The translations under genes were made by a program, and so were the position numbers. Below the pieces are notes generated by a model, which searched no databases, was not told where the DNA came from, and saw only the letters and a program-made list of their open reading frames with translations. Source: Flavobacterium sp. RSP15 (GTDB lineage Bacteria > Bacteroidota > Bacteroidia > Flavobacteriales > Flavobacteriaceae). From it: DNA of 64,000 bases. Location: positions 62,001 to 126,000 of the forward strand of contig NZ_RYDL01000001.1 in assembly GCF_003968755.1 (NCBI RefSeq). Direction: 5' to 3'. Below are positions 62,900 to 64,000 of this stretch, piece by piece (position 1 is the first letter of the stretch; every line of letters begins with the position of its first letter).

Positions 62900-63634
62900 A
62901 TGTCTATAGAAGTATTTTACATAATTCTTTTTTTTGTTGCTTTCTTATATGCTTCGGTCGGTCATGGTGGTGCCAGTGGCTATCTGGCGCTAATGGCACT
63001 TTATGGTATTGCTCCTGAAGAAATGAAACCGACTGCTTTAGTGCTCAATCTTTTTGTTTCCGTAACTTCTTTTGCACACTATTATCGTGGAGGATTTTTC
63101 TCAAAGAAAATGTTTATTCCAATTGCAGCAGCGTCTATTCCCATGGCCTTTATTGGCGGAATGATTACCGTTGAAGAAACGGTTTACAAGCGAATTTTGG
63201 GAGTGTTATTGCTTTTTCCTATTCTTCGTTTTTTCTTTTTCAAAAATGTAGAAGATTGTCAATTGAGGCCCCGTACTGTTTCCGTAGCAATTATTAGTGG
63301 AGGAATCGTGGGCTTGCTGTCGGGAATGATTGGTATTGGAGGAGGTATTTTGCTTTCACCCCTTTTATTACTGTTGCAATGGACCAATCAAAAACAGACT
63401 GCGGCCATAAGTGCGGCATTCATATTTGTGAATTCTCTAGCGGGGCTAGGTGGTATGCTCACACGAGGTATTACATTCACGGGAGATATGGCTCTGTTTG
63501 TTGGTGTAGCTTTGGTCGGAGGATTTTTGGGTGCTTATTTAGGTTCTAAGAAATTTAATGCTACTATTCTGAAATATGTACTGGCTGTAGTTTTACTGTT
63601 GGCTTCCTATAAATTAGTGTTTTCAAAAGCTTAG
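62900..63634 (+). CDS. Sulfite exporter TauE/SafE family membrane protein
   Basis: A 244-aa integral membrane protein with about eight helices in two halves. The first half has ASVGHGGASGYLALMALYGI and the second repeats GLLSGMIGIGGGILLSPLLLLL, the duplicated GxGGGx pattern of TauE/SafE. Members export sulfite or other sulfur compounds. Its placement after moeA suggests a link to a Moco-dependent oxidase, such as sulfite oxidase, but no such gene is seen. It is 55 bases downstream of moeA on the same strand. Confidence 0.85.
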   Translation: MSIEVFYIILFFVAFLYASVGHGGASGYLALMALYGIAPEEMKPTALVLNLFVSVTSFAHYYRGGFFSKKMFIPIAAASIPMAFIGGMITVEETVYKRILGVLLLFPILRFFFFKNVEDCQLRPRTVSVAIISGGIVGLLSGMIGIGGGILLSPLLLLLQWTNQKQTAAISAAFIFVNSLAGLGGMLTRGITFTGDMALFVGVALVGGFLGAYLGSKKFNATILKYVLAVVLLLASYKLVFSKA

Positions 63635-63919
63635 TTATGTGTAAATTAGGAGTAATTATATTCTTAATAGGTTTAAGTATAGATAAAGGATTTTTAAAAT
63701 TAATTTTGCTTAAATTTAGACATTAGTATTAATGATGATTTATGGCTCATAAATGTTTGATAATTCAGAATCACAACGCATAATTAAAAAAATATTCAGA
63801 ACGTTTAGCGGAATTTTGCATTAAGATGTTTTGGATAAAGATAGATTTATTGTAATTTCCCCAAACGCCCGTATTTGAAAAAATCATAAAAAATCAGACT
63901 TAGCAAATATTATCTACAT

Positions 63920-64000
63920 ATGAAAATTAAAATTATAGCATTTGGTTCGATTACAGCGATTATGGGAAAAGAAATTTGCCTGCACGCTACTGACATCGTG
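63920..64000 (+). CDS. moaD: MoaD-like molybdopterin synthase sulfur carrier (partial)
   Basis: The final 27 codons of the window begin MKIKIIAFGSITAIMGKEI, which matches the start of MoaD/ThiS sulfur-carrier proteins (M-k-i-k-v-l-a-F-g). It belongs with the upstream xdhC-moaA-mocA-moeA genes. The spacer 63635-63919 (285 bases) holds no gene I can support. The rest of the gene, including its C-terminal GG that carries the thiocarboxylate, lies outside. Confidence 0.62.
   Translation, partial: MKIKIIAFGSITAIMGKEICLHATDIV

Noticed and set aside
1-64000. CRISPR arrays, prophage, transposases, integrases or defence islands
   Set aside because: No regular repeat-spacer pattern and no matching gene families were seen; only one restriction remnant and one stand-alone HsdR-N-like domain exist.

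Overview
The window looks like a chromosomal segment of a Flavobacterium-type bacterium (Bacteroidota, Flavobacteriia). Signs of this are the AT-rich DNA, promoters of the Bacteroidota form (TTTG, 19-23 bases, TAnnTTTG), the gene family content (PorX of the type IX secretion system, CAL67264-type small membrane protein, a ccsBA fusion, M56/BlaI pairs, a Bacteroidota-type MutS2) and short A/T-rich intergenic regions with strong hairpins. No prophage, insertion sequence, integron or CRISPR array was seen.

Layout. 1-2.5 kb: the end of an RND efflux operon (permease tail, lipoprotein adaptor, TolC-like channel). 2.6-6.4 kb: a HAD dehalogenase, a LysE-type exporter, an AhpD-like peroxidase with an AraC regulator, and a small decay zone (4.36-4.77 kb) with two tail-to-tail gene remnants. 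6.7-18.5 kb: thirteen genes, all on the minus strand. They encode a rhodanese, two glycosyltransferase-like proteins of the kind annotated in arsenosugar loci (TIGR04282 and TIGR04283), a fatty acid hydroxylase/sterol desaturase-like protein, a DUF547 protein, a lipoprotein, an FAD oxidoreductase, a membrane Fe-S protein whose frame is broken, three more glycosyltransferases and an ECF sigma/anti-sigma pair. The ArsM and ArsS genes that normally define such a locus are absent. 18.6-19.1 kb: a degenerate ~37-bp tandem repeat, then tRNA-Arg(ACG).

19.1-22.2 kb: apt, a 46-aa protein, and a BlaI/M56 signalling pair whose promoter carries three evenly spaced 16-bp dyads, followed by a candidate structured RNA with its own terminator. 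22.2-31.8 kb: an MFS transporter; a plus-strand run (DUF1684, TatD, TcdA, HAD, DUF2911); then a sodium/solute symporter, a 35-aa membrane peptide and a large PIG-L deacetylase, apparently one operon. 32-37.9 kb: two tandem paralogous secreted proteins, a small membrane protein, an outer-membrane barrel, an AI-2E permease and a small MscS channel. 37.9-44.2 kb: Maf, a UbiA prenyltransferase, a KdsC-like phosphatase, a DUF2520 protein, and the large ccsBA cytochrome c synthase on the plus strand.

44.7-58.4 kb: housekeeping genes (OmpA lipoprotein, GT2, HsdR-N-like nuclease, holA, ettA, DCC protein, mutS2, ung, DUF4258, ald, GNAT, tsaE, porX). 59-64 kb: a plus-strand molybdenum cofactor operon (xdhC, moaA, mocA-like, moeA), then a TauE/SafE permease and the start of a MoaD-like gene cut by the window end.

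The most interesting regions are the incomplete arsenosugar-like glycosyltransferase locus, the frameshift in its Fe-S gene, the BlaI promoter/operator architecture with its neighbouring candidate RNA, the TonB-plug-like repeat duplication in the M56 protein, and the symporter / mini-protein / PIG-L unit.
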